A stretch of DNA of 64,000 bases from NCBI RefSeq assembly GCF_003987065.1, contig NZ_PIPY01000007.1, forward strand, positions 1 through 64,000, given 5' to 3'. A program made the position numbers and the translations under genes. This document shows positions 27,990-37,129 of this stretch, one piece after another; positions within the stretch are counted from its first letter, which is position 1; every line of letters begins with the position of its first letter. The notes below the pieces were generated by a model that was not told the DNA's origin, ran no database searches, and worked only from the letters and a program-made list of their open reading frames with translations. The DNA is from Pseudidiomarina insulisalsae. Its GTDB lineage: Bacteria > Pseudomonadota > Gammaproteobacteria > Enterobacterales > Alteromonadaceae.

Positions 27990-29666
27990 ATGTCAGAAAA
28001 TTTTGCACAGCTGTTTGAAGAAAGCCTCAAAGAGGTTGAAACTCGCCCAGGTTCTATCGTTAAAGGTACTGTTGTCGCTATCAACCGTGACGTCGTACTG
28101 GTTGACGCTGGCCTGAAATCTGAAAGTGCTATCCCAGTAGAGCAATTCCGTAACGCTGAAGGCGAAGTAGAGATCAACATTGGTGATCAGGTTGACGTAG
28201 CCCTTGACGCGGTAGAAGACGGCTTTGGCGAGACAATCCTGTCACGCGAAAAAGCGAAGCGTCACGAAGCTTGGTTGCAGCTGGAAAAAGCTTACGAAGA
28301 TCAAGAAACTGTTACCGGTGTTATCAGCGGTAAGGTTAAAGGCGGTTTCACAGTTGATTTAGGTGGCGTGCGCGCGTTCTTACCAGGTTCACTGGTAGAC
28401 GTTCGTCCGGTTCGCGAAACTGCACACCTGGAAAACAAAGATTTAGAATTTAAAGTGATCAAGCTGGACCAGAAGCGCAACAACGTTGTTGTTTCACGTC
28501 GTGCTGTTATCGAAACCGAGACCAGTGCAGAGCGCGAAGAGCTGCTGGAGAGCCTGCAAGAAGGTCAGGAAGTTAAGGGTATCGTTAAGAACCTGACTGA
28601 CTACGGTGCGTTCGTTGACTTAGGTGGCGTAGACGGCTTGTTGCACATCACTGATATGGCTTGGAAGCGCGTTAAGCACCCAAGCGAAGTTGTCAATGTT
28701 GGCGACGAAATTAACGTAAAAGTATTGAAGTTTGACCGTGAGCGCACGCGCGTTTCACTTGGCCTGAAGCAATTGGGCGAAGATCCATGGTCAGATATCG
28801 CTGCGCGTTACCCTGAAGGTCACCGTCTGGAAGGCCGTGTAACTAACCTGACTGACTACGGTTGCTTCGTTGAAATCGAAGAAGGCGTTGAAGGTCTGGT
28901 ACACGTTTCTGAAATGGATTGGACCAACAAAAACGTACATCCTTCTAAGGTTGTTAACCTGGATGACGTGGTTGAAGTTATGGTTCTGGAAATCGACGAA
29001 GAACGTCGTCGTATTTCACTTGGCCTAAAACAGTGCAAGCCGAATCCTTGGGAAGAGTTCGCGAAGAACTTCAACAAGGGTGAGAAAGTAACTGGTAAGA
29101 TCAAGTCAATCACTGACTTTGGTATCTTTATCGGTCTTGACGGCGGTATCGACGGCCTGGTTCACCTGTCAGACATCAGCTGGAACACTGCTGGTGAAGA
29201 AGCGGTTCGTGAATTCAAGAAAGGCGAAGAAGTGACTGCGGTTGTTCTGCAGGTCGACGCAGAGCGCGAGCGTATTTCTCTTGGTATCAAGCAATTAGAA
29301 GAAGATCCGTTCAATAATTACCTGGCGACGCACAAAAAAGGTGCTATCGTTACTGGTAGGGTCATCGAAGTTGATGCCAAAGGCGCTAAAGTTGAATTAG
29401 CGGAAAGCGTTGAAGGTTATGTACGTGTTGCTGACATCTCACGTGACCGTGTTGAAGATGCCACCACCGAACTGAAGCTTGGTGATGAAATCGAAGCACG
29501 TTTCATGGGCGTTGATCGTAAGAACCGTACCTTGAGCTTGTCAATCAAAGCGAAAGACGAAGCTGAAGAGAAAGAAGCTCTTGAGTCAGTGAACAAGCAG
29601 CAAGACGAAGGCGACTTCACTAACGCAATGGCAGAAGCTTTCAAAGCAGCGAAAAGCGACGACTAA
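27990..29666 (+). CDS. rpsA: 30S ribosomal protein S1
   Basis: A 558-residue S1 with six S1/OB repeats; repeats 3 to 6 are plain from the recurring [62 protein letters not shown] and [11 protein letters not shown] segments. It recruits mRNA to the 30S subunit. Codon use is strongly biased, as expected for a highly expressed gene. Confidence 0.98.
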   Translation: MSENFAQLFEESLKEVETRPGSIVKGTVVAINRDVVLVDAGLKSESAIPVEQFRNAEGEVEINIGDQVDVALDAVEDGFGETILSREKAKRHEAWLQLEKAYEDQETVTGVISGKVKGGFTVDLGGVRAFLPGSLVDVRPVRETAHLENKDLEFKVIKLDQKRNNVVVSRRAVIETETSAEREELLESLQEGQEVKGIVKNLTDYGAFVDLGGVDGLLHITDMAWKRVKHPSEVVNVGDEINVKVLKFDRERTRVSLGLKQLGEDPWSDIAARYPEGHRLEGRVTNLTDYGCFVEIEEGVEGLVHVSEMDWTNKNVHPSKVVNLDDVVEVMVLEIDEERRRISLGLKQCKPNPWEEFAKNFNKGEKVTGKIKSITDFGIFIGLDGGIDGLVHLSDISWNTAGEEAVREFKKGEEVTAVVLQVDAERERISLGIKQLEEDPFNNYLATHKKGAIVTGRVIEVDAKGAKVELAESVEGYVRVADISRDRVEDATTELKLGDEIEARFMGVDRKNRTLSLSIKAKDEAEEKEALESVNKQQDEGDFTNAMAEAFKAAKSDD

Positions 29667-29712
29667 TTCGCGCGAAAGTGCCCGGCATTGACGCAACCAA
29701 GAGGAGCTTAAG

Positions 29713-29997
29713 ATGACAAAATCGGAACTGATCCAACAGTTAACGTTATTGTATCCCGAGCTTTCTCCGCGTCAGGTAGAAGATGCGGTGAAGGAACTTA
29801 TCGAACAGATGGCGCAGCAGCTTGCTGCGGGCGATCGAATTGAAATTCGTGGCTTTGGTAGTTTCTCACTGCATTATCGCGCCGCACGTGTCGGGCGTAA
29901 CCCGAAAACTGGCGAAAAAGTCGAGCTTGAAGGTAAATATGTACCGCATTTCAAGCCAGGCAAAGAGCTGCGCGAGCGCGTAGACAACGTTAGTTAA
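29713..29997 (+). CDS. ihfB: Integration host factor beta subunit
   Basis: A 94-residue DNA-bending HU/IHF protein. It has the family arm signature [20 protein letters not shown] and opens [10 protein letters not shown]. It pairs with IhfA. It follows rpsA by 46 bp with GAGGAG upstream, and a strong terminator comes after it. Confidence 0.97.
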   Translation: MTKSELIQQLTLLYPELSPRQVEDAVKELIEQMAQQLAAGDRIEIRGFGSFSLHYRAARVGRNPKTGEKVELEGKYVPHFKPGKELRERVDNVS

Positions 29998-30029
29998 ACG
30001 GGCGTTAATTTCGCGTCGAGTTCAGCAAA

Positions 30030-30064
30030 ACGGCATGCTATAGTTAGGCATGCCGTTTTTTTTT
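30030..30064 (+). terminator. Intrinsic terminator after ihfB
   Basis: ACGGCATGC (30030-30038) pairs with GCATGCCGT (30048-30056) around a 9-nt loop and is followed by nine T. It ends the cmk-rpsA-ihfB transcript. Confidence 0.9.
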
Positions 30065-30097
30065 GAGTTGCGCTCACACTAAGCACTAGGACTTGCG

Positions 30098-30361
30098 ATG
30101 CTGCGTTTTATTTTTATAGGCCTTCCTTTGTTAGTTCTGTTTCTGCTGGCGGTTGCTTTTGGCGCCCTGAACAAGCAGGCAATTACCTTTAACTTTCTCA
30201 TTGGCGAAGTGACACTACCGGTCGCGGTGCTGGCGGGTTTATTTATCGCTCTTGGCTTTATTGTCGGTCTGTTGGCGATGACCGCGAAGCAAATCGCACT
30301 ACGTAATGAAAACCGCAAGTTACGGCGTCAGGTGACTCAGCGGGACAGTGCGAATGCTTGA
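30098..30361 (+). CDS. lapA: Lipopolysaccharide assembly protein A
   Basis: An 87-residue membrane protein with two TM helices (about 4-24 and 42-63) and a basic cytoplasmic tail, matching LapA/YciS. LapA and LapB help set the level of LpxC and so balance lipopolysaccharide against phospholipid. It overlaps lapB by 8 nt. Confidence 0.9.
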   Translation: MLRFIFIGLPLLVLFLLAVAFGALNKQAITFNFLIGEVTLPVAVLAGLFIALGFIVGLLAMTAKQIALRNENRKLRRQVTQRDSANA

Positions 30362-31511
30362 GCTGTTGTTCCTGTTGTTACCGGTCGCGGCCGCTTATGG
30401 CTGGTTTATGGGGCGCAACAGCGTCCGTAACGAAGATCGCCGCGAACAGGAAGAGTTCTCTAAACAGTATGTTACCGGCTTAAATTTACTGCTTTCTGAT
30501 CAACCCGACAAAGCGGTTGATCTCTTCATTGAGTTACTTGATGTCGACTCCGATACCCTGGAAACGCACTGGACGCTCGGTAAACTATTTCGTCGCCGCG
30601 GTGAAGTTGACCGCGCGATCAAAATCCATCAGAACTTAACCTCACGACCGAACATTAGCGAAAGCCAACGCCGGCACGCCATGTTTGAGTTGGGGCTGGA
30701 TTATCTGGCCGCAGGTATTTTCGACCGCGCCGAAGAAATGCTGGTGTCATTGCAAACTGATAAGGAGTTTGCCGAACCTTGTCAGCGCTATCTGCTGGAG
30801 CTTTATGAATCGACCCATGAGTGGGACAAGGCTATCAAGGTAGCACTGAAACTGGCGCGTCATGATAAATCGGCAGAAGCATTGGTAGCGCAGCTGTATT
30901 GTGAGCTCGGCAGTCTTCAGGACGATCCGCAGCTAAGTGAAAAGTATTATCAGAAAGCCCGCAAACATGACCCTGACAATGTTCGCGCAGCGCTCTCGTT
31001 GGGCCGTATGTGGTATGAGCAAGGTGAGCTCGGCAAGGCCCAACGCATGTTGATGAGCATTCTCGATGCTGATCCAGCCTTTATTTCTGAAGCGCTGCCC
31101 ATACTGAAAGCCTGTTTTGCCAGTCAGAATGACGAGGCAGGCTTCGTGCAGTTTCTGCATAAGTGTGTCAGTGAGGCTAACTCGACGACCGCAGCGATGA
31201 TGCTTTCCGAGGCGGTGGCGAGGGCGTCCTCGATTGAAGAGGCTGAGCAGTTTATGCAATCGGCCTTATTACGTAATCCTACCATGAAAGGTTTTCATCA
31301 GTTGATGGACTTTCATATCCGCGCTGCCGACGTAGGTAAAGCGCGCGATAGCTTACAAATGCTGCAGAAACTGGTGCAGCAACAGTTGCAGCAACGTCCG
31401 AAATACCGTTGTCGCCATTGTGGCTTCGCCGGCAGCACGCTGTATTGGCACTGCCCGTCGTGTCGGGTTTGGGGCGAGATTAAACCAATAACAGGACTGG
31501 ATGGAGGTTAA
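30354..31511 (+). CDS. lapB: Lipopolysaccharide assembly protein B
   Basis: A 385-residue protein with an N-terminal membrane anchor (MLELLFLLLPVAAAYGWFMG), a TPR array, and a C-terminal rubredoxin-type metal site (YRCRHCG then WHCPSC). In E. coli LapB presents LpxC to the FtsH protease. The ATG at 30354 is chosen over the GTG at 30348 because it gives the family N-terminus. It overlaps lapA by 8 nt and its stop is followed directly by the pyrF start. Confidence 0.95.
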   Translation: MLELLFLLLPVAAAYGWFMGRNSVRNEDRREQEEFSKQYVTGLNLLLSDQPDKAVDLFIELLDVDSDTLETHWTLGKLFRRRGEVDRAIKIHQNLTSRPNISESQRRHAMFELGLDYLAAGIFDRAEEMLVSLQTDKEFAEPCQRYLLELYESTHEWDKAIKVALKLARHDKSAEALVAQLYCELGSLQDDPQLSEKYYQKARKHDPDNVRAALSLGRMWYEQGELGKAQRMLMSILDADPAFISEALPILKACFASQNDEAGFVQFLHKCVSEANSTTAAMMLSEAVARASSIEEAEQFMQSALLRNPTMKGFHQLMDFHIRAADVGKARDSLQMLQKLVQQQLQQRPKYRCRHCGFAGSTLYWHCPSCRVWGEIKPITGLDGG

Positions 31512-32210
31512 ATGAAGTCGTCGCCGTTAATTTTTGTCGCGTTAGATTATCCGGATGCACAAAGCGCCTGGCCATTGGTCAGGCAGTTGGATCCGCAGCT
31601 ATGTGGTGTGAAAGTAGGAAAAGAGCTTTTTACCAGTGCCGGCCCGCAATTTGTTCGTGAGTTAGTGGAGCGTGGTTTCAGAGTTTTTCTCGATCTTAAG
31701 TTTCATGATATTCCCACTACCGTTGCCAAAGCGGTGAAGGCTGCTGCCGAGTTGGGTGTCTACATGGTGAATGTCCACGCCGCGGGTGGTCGGCGTATGT
31801 TAGAAGCGGCGCGCGCAGCATTGGCTGAGCGCGAACAACGTCCGTTATTAATTGCGGTAACCGTTCTGACCAGCATGACCGCCGATGATTTGCACGAGTT
31901 GGGGCTCAATGTCACCCCCGCGGAACAGGTATCGCGCCTGGCCAGACTAACCAAAAGCGCAGGCCTGGACGGTGTGGTGTGTTCTGCGCAGGAAGCGGAA
32001 ATGTTACAAGAGCAGTGTGGCAACGACTTTGTATTGGTTACCCCCGGTATTCGTCCGGCGGGTAGTGAGCAGGGTGATCAGAAGCGCGTGATGACGCCCG
32101 AGCAGGCGGCGCGGCAGGGTATTCAGTACCTGGTCATCGGTCGTCCCATTACGCAGGCCAGCTCACCGGCAGAGGCGCTACAACAGATTCAGGCATCGCT
32201 GACAGCTTAA
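31512..32210 (+). CDS. pyrF: Orotidine 5'-phosphate decarboxylase
   Basis: A 232-residue enzyme that makes UMP from OMP. The catalytic signature is [25 protein letters not shown] and YLVIGRPIT form the phosphate-binding end. Its ATG directly follows the lapB stop codon. Confidence 0.97.
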   Translation: MKSSPLIFVALDYPDAQSAWPLVRQLDPQLCGVKVGKELFTSAGPQFVRELVERGFRVFLDLKFHDIPTTVAKAVKAAAELGVYMVNVHAAGGRRMLEAARAALAEREQRPLLIAVTVLTSMTADDLHELGLNVTPAEQVSRLARLTKSAGLDGVVCSAQEAEMLQEQCGNDFVLVTPGIRPAGSEQGDQKRVMTPEQAARQGIQYLVIGRPITQASSPAEALQQIQASLTA

Positions 32211-32247
32211 TCGGCGATATCCGCTCGCTTCGGCTCGCCCAGCAGAC

Positions 32248-32290
32248 TAAGCTCCTTGTACTGCTTTCGCAGTCTCAAACAAGGAGCTTA
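32248..32290 (+). promoter_or_regulatory. Hairpin that sequesters the ribosome binding site of the comEA-like gene
   Basis: TAAGCTCCTTGT (32248-32259) and ACAAGGAGCTTA (32279-32290) are perfect 12-bp arms. An inner 5-bp helix ACTGC/GCAGT (32260-32264 with 32269-32273) stacks on them. The Shine-Dalgarno AAGGAG (32281-32286) is inside the right arm, 3 nt before the ATG at 32294. There is no T-run, so a terminator on this strand is unlikely. Confidence 0.7.
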
Positions 32291-32293
32291 AAA

Positions 32294-32617
32294 ATGTTAC
32301 GGAAAACCCTTTTTCTTGCCCTGTTCGTCGCGTCTGGCGCGCTGACAAGCGTCGCTGCGACCGCACAACCACTCACCGTTCAACCGACGCAGCAACAAAA
32401 CGCGTTGCAGCAGCAGCAAGTCATTAACGTGAATATTAATACCGCCAGTGCGGCGGAATTAGCGATGTCGCTGACTGGCGTGGGGCAACGCCGCGCCGAA
32501 GCCATTGTGGCGTTACGCGAACAACTGGGTGGCTTTACCGATGCCAATCAGTTAATGCAGATTAAAGGCATTGGCCCGCGGTTGATCGAACTGAATAAAG
32601 AGCGTATTGAGCTCTAA
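32294..32617 (+). CDS. ComEA-like helix-hairpin-helix protein, exported
   Basis: A 107-residue protein with a signal peptide (about residues 1-24, ending ATAQ), a Q-rich linker, and a ComEA/YbaV-type helix-hairpin-helix domain (NINTASAAELAMSLTGVGQR... LMQIKGIGPRLIELNKERI). Gammaproteobacterial ComEA proteins are periplasmic DNA binders that ratchet in DNA during transformation; similar short proteins also exist with no proven uptake role. It is unusual in having its ribosome binding site in a long hairpin. It overlaps the converging rhombosortase gene by 4 bp. Confidence 0.85.
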   Translation: MLRKTLFLALFVASGALTSVAATAQPLTVQPTQQQNALQQQQVINVNINTASAAELAMSLTGVGQRRAEAIVALREQLGGFTDANQLMQIKGIGPRLIELNKERIEL

Positions 32618-33222
32618 TCGTCTGACAGCCGGGCAAGTTTCGCCAGGCGGCGGTTGTGTAGCCACCAGGCAAGGATGCCGGTAAGGATACCAGCGCCATG
32701 CAATTGCCAGACTTCGCGAACTTGCCCGGCTGTCAACATGCTCTGCCACCAACCTGCGGCTTCGGCCAACCACTTCGCCAATAATAGCACTGTGATCAGG
32801 AATAGCAGTTGACGTTGCCTGGCAGAGTTGCGCTGCTGCCATTCAAAACATAAGCCCATCACTAGTAGGCCATGATTGACGATGGAGAGGCCGACAAAGT
32901 GGTGCTCAAAGCCCACAGCCCACAATAACCCCGAGCTACCCAACGTTATAATCACCAGCGCGTTGAGGTAGGTGCGAACGGTAAAGTAATGGGCAAATAG
33001 TACGGTCAACAGCAGTAATGCCGCGATGTTAGCCAGCCAGTGACTTTGACTGAGATGTAAAAAATGTGCGGTCAGCAGCCGCCATGGCTCTTGCCATAAT
33101 AACTGCGGAGCATAATCAAATTGCTCAAGTAAAGCCGCATACTCAAACTGATAGTAATAAGCCCAGACCGCAACTGCGGCTAGCACGATGCTACATATAA
33201 TGACTTGAAGACGGTCAGACAT
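32614..33222 (-). CDS. rrtA: Rhombosortase-type rhomboid protease
   Basis: A 202-residue membrane protein with about six TM helices. It has the rhomboid marks HWLAN (H61, N65), the nucleophile region VGLSIVNHG (predicted Ser113) and the TM6 histidine in LHGAGILTG (H175). The short form with GLSxxxHG fits rhombosortases, which cleave proteins carrying a GlyGly-CTERM tail for release or surface anchoring. I saw no GlyGly-CTERM protein in this window. The ATG at 33222 is chosen; the frame is open 21 codons further upstream without a good N-terminus. Confidence 0.75.
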   Translation of the reverse strand: MSDRLQVIICSIVLAAVAVWAYYYQFEYAALLEQFDYAPQLLWQEPWRLLTAHFLHLSQSHWLANIAALLLLTVLFAHYFTVRTYLNALVIITLGSSGLLWAVGFEHHFVGLSIVNHGLLVMGLCFEWQQRNSARQRQLLFLITVLLLAKWLAEAAGWWQSMLTAGQVREVWQLHGAGILTGILAWWLHNRRLAKLARLSDD

Positions 33223-33329
33223 AAGTCGTAGATTCACTTTACTGGCGTTGTGATAAAAGCATAAGCCCTTTATGATAGAAGCCACCTATCACTCTGTAAA
33301 CCAGAACCTTTGACAGCAAAGGAATATTT

Positions 33330-35099
33330 ATGAAACGCACTTGTCTAGCCGTCGTGCTGTTGCTTGCCTGTGGTGGTCTGTTTGGCTGCACTACCGATGT
33401 CGACGAATCCGCTGTTCGAGATAAGCGGGAGCCCGAAGCTGCGACCGGGATCACTGCCAAACAGGCAGTGCTTAGCAATGACTTTATGGTTGCGGCAGCA
33501 ACGCCACAGGCGGCAGCCGCGGGCCGCGCGATATTGGCCGAGGGGGGCAGCGCCATTGATGCGGCAGTTGCCGTGCAGGCCATGTTGACGCTGACAGAGC
33601 CGCAGTCTTCCGGCATCGGTGGTGGCGCTTTTATTCTTTACTGGGACAATCAGACTAAGCAGCTCTATACGATTGATGCCCGTGAAAAAGCGCCGATGAC
33701 GGCGCAGCCTGACCTGTTTTTAAATGCTGAGGGTGAACCACCGGAGAATTTCTGGGACGCGGTCATTGGCGGGCGTTCCGTGGGCGCACCGGGAGTACTG
33801 AAGGGTCTCGAGCTTGCCCACGCACGCTGGGGCAAAACGCCCTGGGAAAAGTTATTTGCCGAGACCATCACTGCGGCAGAAGAGGGCTTTGTTGTTTCCC
33901 CGCGCCTGCAGCGGTTATTAGAAATGGAGCTAAACCCGGGGTTGCCGCAGCTTGAACCTGCAGCGTCTTATTTTTATCCGGGTGGTACAGCGTTACAGGC
34001 GGGGACCGTCAAGCAAAACCCTGAACTCGCCTGGGCGTTACGGTTGATTGCAGAACAGGGCGCAAATGCGTTTTATCGCGGTCCTATTGCTGAAAAAGTA
34101 GTGACGGCGGTGCGTTCAAGTAGTGTTTCGCCTGGCCTTTTAACGTTAGACGATATGGCCAACTATCAGGCGGTGGTGCGCGAGCCTGTGTGTCATGGCT
34201 ACCGCATTTATACTGTCTGCGGGATGGGACCACCAAGCTCAGGCGGGCTTACTGTTTTACAGATTCTTGGCATTCTGGAAAATTTCCCAGTTGCAAACTG
34301 GGAGCCTGACAGCGTAACCACGGCCCACTATTTTACCCAGGCGTCACGTCTGGCCTTCGCCGATCGAAACCGCTACATTGCTGACAGTGACTACGTTGAT
34401 GTGCCCATCACCGGCATGTTGCAAAAGAGCTATCTGGCCGAACGTTCGCGCTTAATTGGCAACCGCGATCTGAAAAAAGCACAGCCAGGTCATTTTGACA
34501 GCATTGGGTTAGCTGACGATCAGTCGCCAGAATTTCCGAACACCAGTCATATTTCTATTGTAGATGCGGCCGGCAATGCGGTGTCAATGACCACCAGTAT
34601 TGAAATGGGATTCGGCTCGGCCGTCATGGCGAGTGGCTTTTTGCTGAACAACCAGCTGACCGACTTCTCGCTAGTGCCACGCGAGGATGGGCGTCTGATC
34701 GCAAACCGCGTGCAAGCTGGTAAGCGTCCGCGTAGTTCAATGGCGCCGACCATGGTGTTTGATGCCGAGGGCGATGACCTGTTACATGTGGTTGGCTCTC
34801 CCGGTGGCGCGCGGATTATCGATTACGTCGCCCAAACGCTGCTTGGTTTACTGGACTGGAAACTGAACATGCAACAGGCCATTGATCTGCCGCATGTCAC
34901 CAATCTCAATAATTATACCGCGCTCGAAGAAAACACTGTCATGGCTGAGCTCAAAGGTAAGCTGGAAAGTAAGGGACACAACGTCCGCGTTACCGATCTG
35001 AATAGTGGCTTGCACGGTATTTCATTGTTGCCGGGCGGCCAGTTACTCGGTGGTGCGGATCCGCGCCGCGAGGGGGTTGCCTTAGGAGAGAACGAGTAA
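33330..35099 (+). CDS. ggt: Gamma-glutamyltransferase, lipoprotein form
   Basis: A 589-residue Ntn-hydrolase that splits gamma-glutamyl bonds, for example in glutathione, outside the cytoplasm. The precursor self-cleaves before the Thr at 405 (PNTSHISIVDAAGNAVSMTT). Other marks are EPQSSGIGGGAFILYWD and RPRSSMAPTMVFD. It begins with a lipoprotein signal with lipobox LFGC (Cys20). The stop codon abuts the stop of msrAB on the other strand, and together they form a perfect palindrome. Confidence 0.92.
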   Translation: MKRTCLAVVLLLACGGLFGCTTDVDESAVRDKREPEAATGITAKQAVLSNDFMVAAATPQAAAAGRAILAEGGSAIDAAVAVQAMLTLTEPQSSGIGGGAFILYWDNQTKQLYTIDAREKAPMTAQPDLFLNAEGEPPENFWDAVIGGRSVGAPGVLKGLELAHARWGKTPWEKLFAETITAAEEGFVVSPRLQRLLEMELNPGLPQLEPAASYFYPGGTALQAGTVKQNPELAWALRLIAEQGANAFYRGPIAEKVVTAVRSSSVSPGLLTLDDMANYQAVVREPVCHGYRIYTVCGMGPPSSGGLTVLQILGILENFPVANWEPDSVTTAHYFTQASRLAFADRNRYIADSDYVDVPITGMLQKSYLAERSRLIGNRDLKKAQPGHFDSIGLADDQSPEFPNTSHISIVDAAGNAVSMTTSIEMGFGSAVMASGFLLNNQLTDFSLVPREDGRLIANRVQAGKRPRSSMAPTMVFDAEGDDLLHVVGSPGGARIIDYVAQTLLGLLDWKLNMQQAIDLPHVTNLNNYTALEENTVMAELKGKLESKGHNVRVTDLNSGLHGISLLPGGQLLGGADPRREGVALGENE

Positions 35100-35111
35100 T
35101 TACTCGTTCTC
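35088..35111. repeat. 24-bp perfect palindrome over two abutting stop codons
   Basis: GAGAACGAGTAA is followed immediately by its reverse complement TTACTCGTTCTC. The TAA of ggt (35097-35099) and the TAA of msrAB (35100-35102, minus strand) meet with no base between. It could fold as a cruciform or RNA hairpin and may be an imperfect bidirectional terminator, though it has no loop and no T-run. Confidence 0.85.
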
Positions 35112-36251
35112 GTTTTCGTTCTCGTTTTCGTCAGTAACCGCCGGAATATAGTTTCCGTAACCTTCCTCAGCCATGTCCTCTAACGGAATAAAGCGCATGG
35201 CTGCGGAATTCATACAGTAGCGCAGGCCGGTAGGTTCAGGGCCGTCTTCAAAGACGTGGCCAAGGTGAGAGTCAGCATAACGACTGCGCACTTCCGTACG
35301 GGTCATAAACCAGGAGCGATCGGTCTTGGTTTCAATAAACTTATCGTCGATAGGGCGGGTGAAACTGGGCCAACCGGTGCCCGACTCAAATTTGTCGGCG
35401 GACGAAAACAGCGGCTCACCGCTGACGATGTCGACGTAGATGCCTTGCCGGTCTTCATCCCAGTAGTCATTTTCAAAGGCGCGCTCGGTTTTGCCTTTTT
35501 GCGTGACGGCGTACTGCATTTGTGTCAGTTGTTCTTTGAGTCGCTCCGCTGAGGGCTTTTCAAAATCTGCAAAATTCATCGTCTGCTCCTCTTGTTGGCT
35601 ACTGGCCGCGGATGTGGGTTCAAAAGCGTCTTCTAAATCATTTTTAAACTTGGTGAAGTCGACATCGTAATTATCGCCCCACACCTCTTCGGTGAACTGA
35701 AAGCGGCCTGAGTTACGGGTGTAAACCCAGTATCTGGCTGGATTTTTCTTGTAGAAGTTCTGGTGGTATTCCTCAGCTTTATAAAAAGTGGTCAGCGGCT
35801 CAATGGGAATTTTTACCGGCTCTTCATATAAGCGCATGGCTTCGAGTTGTAACTTTTCGCGCTGGGCAATACGTTTTTGCTGTTCATTGTGGTAAAAAAT
35901 CGCCGGGCGGTACTGCTTGCCGCGATCGACAAACTGACCGTCAAGGTCGGTCGGATCCATCATCCGCCAGAAGGCCTGAATAAGGCCCGTGTAGGTAACT
36001 ACATCGGGATCATAGTAAACCTGAACGGCCTCAGTGTGCCCCGTACGTCCTTGTGAAACTTCTTCATAGGTAGGGTTTTCTTGGCTCCCTCCAGTATAAC
36101 CGGAGACCGCTTCACGAACCCCCTGAACATCTTCAAACGCTTTCTCAACACACCAAAAACAGCCGCCGGCAAAGGTGGCGACACGCTCTTCGGCGGACCA
36201 GCTTGCTGCACTTAACAGCAGCAAGCTTAGTGTTAAGGTTTTACCCCGCAT
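35100..36251 (-). CDS. msrAB: Periplasmic fused peptide methionine sulfoxide reductase MsrA/MsrB
   Basis: A 383-residue two-domain enzyme with a signal peptide (about 1-19). MsrA (about 22-205) has GCFWC with catalytic Cys31; MsrB (about 232-365) has [15 protein letters not shown] and catalytic Cys346 in RYCMNS. It repairs both S and R forms of methionine sulfoxide in exported proteins. The MsrB part lacks the two CxxC zinc pairs of some relatives. The protein ends in an odd [10 protein letters not shown] tail coded by alternating GAAAAC/GAGAAC hexamers. It lies 11 bp downstream of the DUF1499 gene on the same strand. Confidence 0.93.
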   Translation of the reverse strand: MRGKTLTLSLLLLSAASWSAEERVATFAGGCFWCVEKAFEDVQGVREAVSGYTGGSQENPTYEEVSQGRTGHTEAVQVYYDPDVVTYTGLIQAFWRMMDPTDLDGQFVDRGKQYRPAIFYHNEQQKRIAQREKLQLEAMRLYEEPVKIPIEPLTTFYKAEEYHQNFYKKNPARYWVYTRNSGRFQFTEEVWGDNYDVDFTKFKNDLEDAFEPTSAASSQQEEQTMNFADFEKPSAERLKEQLTQMQYAVTQKGKTERAFENDYWDEDRQGIYVDIVSGEPLFSSADKFESGTGWPSFTRPIDDKFIETKTDRSWFMTRTEVRSRYADSHLGHVFEDGPEPTGLRYCMNSAAMRFIPLEDMAEEGYGNYIPAVTDENENENENE

Positions 36252-36262
36252 ACGACCTCCGA

Positions 36263-36994
36263 CTAACTGGTTGCCAGTGTCTGTCGCAGTTGCGCAAAAA
36301 AGTTTTTGATACGCTCGGCATTTTTGCCGACGTCACTGCGACCTACTCGTGATTTACTACGTACATCAACACGAACTTGATCATCTTCTGGCTGAATCCG
36401 GATGACGACATCGTCTTCAAAGCCGAACCAAAAGGTGGTATCGGTGGCTTCAATACGGCCTTCTGACAGGTCACTGGCGACCAGCTGCCAGCCCATGTCA
36501 TTGACCACCGTCAACGCCGCCTGAAAGACCCGCTGGTAATCGCGATCAAGGTACAGGGGTTGAATATCCGGATAGGCTTGACGTTGCTGGTTAGCGGTGT
36601 CCTCGCCAGCGTAACCTGCGGGATTTGGCGCGTCGACCCGCAACGGCGCGACGGCAACAAAAGCCGGTGGGTCCATCAAATCGGTCGAAATGTCATGAAT
36701 CGGTGGCACTGAGCGTGCCGTCTGTAACTGCTGATAAGGCATGTAAAAACTGATAAAGCCGATGAGTGCAGCAACCGTCAGCGCCGCCAGGCGATAGCCG
36801 CGTGGGCGTTGCCAGATAAGAAAAACGATGATCAGAATGACTGCTGCGAGACCGACATAAGCGGCCCAGCGCAGTAAGGTAAAGCCCAGACTTAAATCAA
36901 TCAGTTGCCAACGGTACAGCGGCCCGGCGAGGATGAGTAAAAAGCCCGCAATCAAGCCTAAGGCAATCAGAAAAGAACCCAGTTTCCGAATCAT
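36263..36994 (-). CDS. DUF1499 family membrane protein
   Basis: A 243-residue protein with three or four N-terminal TM helices (about 5-25, 38-60, 68-88) and a soluble C-terminal DUF1499 domain ([54 protein letters not shown]). The domain's function is unknown. It probably shares a transcript with msrAB and is divergent from the ynjB-like gene. Confidence 0.8.
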   Translation of the reverse strand: MIRKLGSFLIALGLIAGFLLILAGPLYRWQLIDLSLGFTLLRWAAYVGLAAVILIIVFLIWQRPRGYRLAALTVAALIGFISFYMPYQQLQTARSVPPIHDISTDLMDPPAFVAVAPLRVDAPNPAGYAGEDTANQQRQAYPDIQPLYLDRDYQRVFQAALTVVNDMGWQLVASDLSEGRIEATDTTFWFGFEDDVVIRIQPEDDQVRVDVRSKSRVGRSDVGKNAERIKNFFAQLRQTLATS

Positions 36995-37129
36995 GACCTG
37001 CTCCTAATGTTGTCATCTCAGGATTACGTTACTGTTTATACTCTAGATCAGAACCTGGTAAAGACATAACCGACGGGCATAATATTTATCAATGCGTTAG
37101 AGTAGTCGTAACGGAACAGAAGGAGGTGA

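Noticed and set aside
32248-32290. Hairpin before the comEA-like gene as a pyrF terminator
   Set aside because: It is followed by AAAA rather than T on the plus strand, and it contains the downstream ribosome binding site.
35100-35135. MsrAB hexamer repeat as an on/off phase-variation switch
   Set aside because: The unit is a multiple of three and sits at the last codons, so copy-number change cannot shift the frame.
37000-37129. Possible thiamine riboswitch before the ynjB-like gene
   Set aside because: The short leader has none of the conserved THI-box segments, and the ynj system is not proven to carry thiamine.
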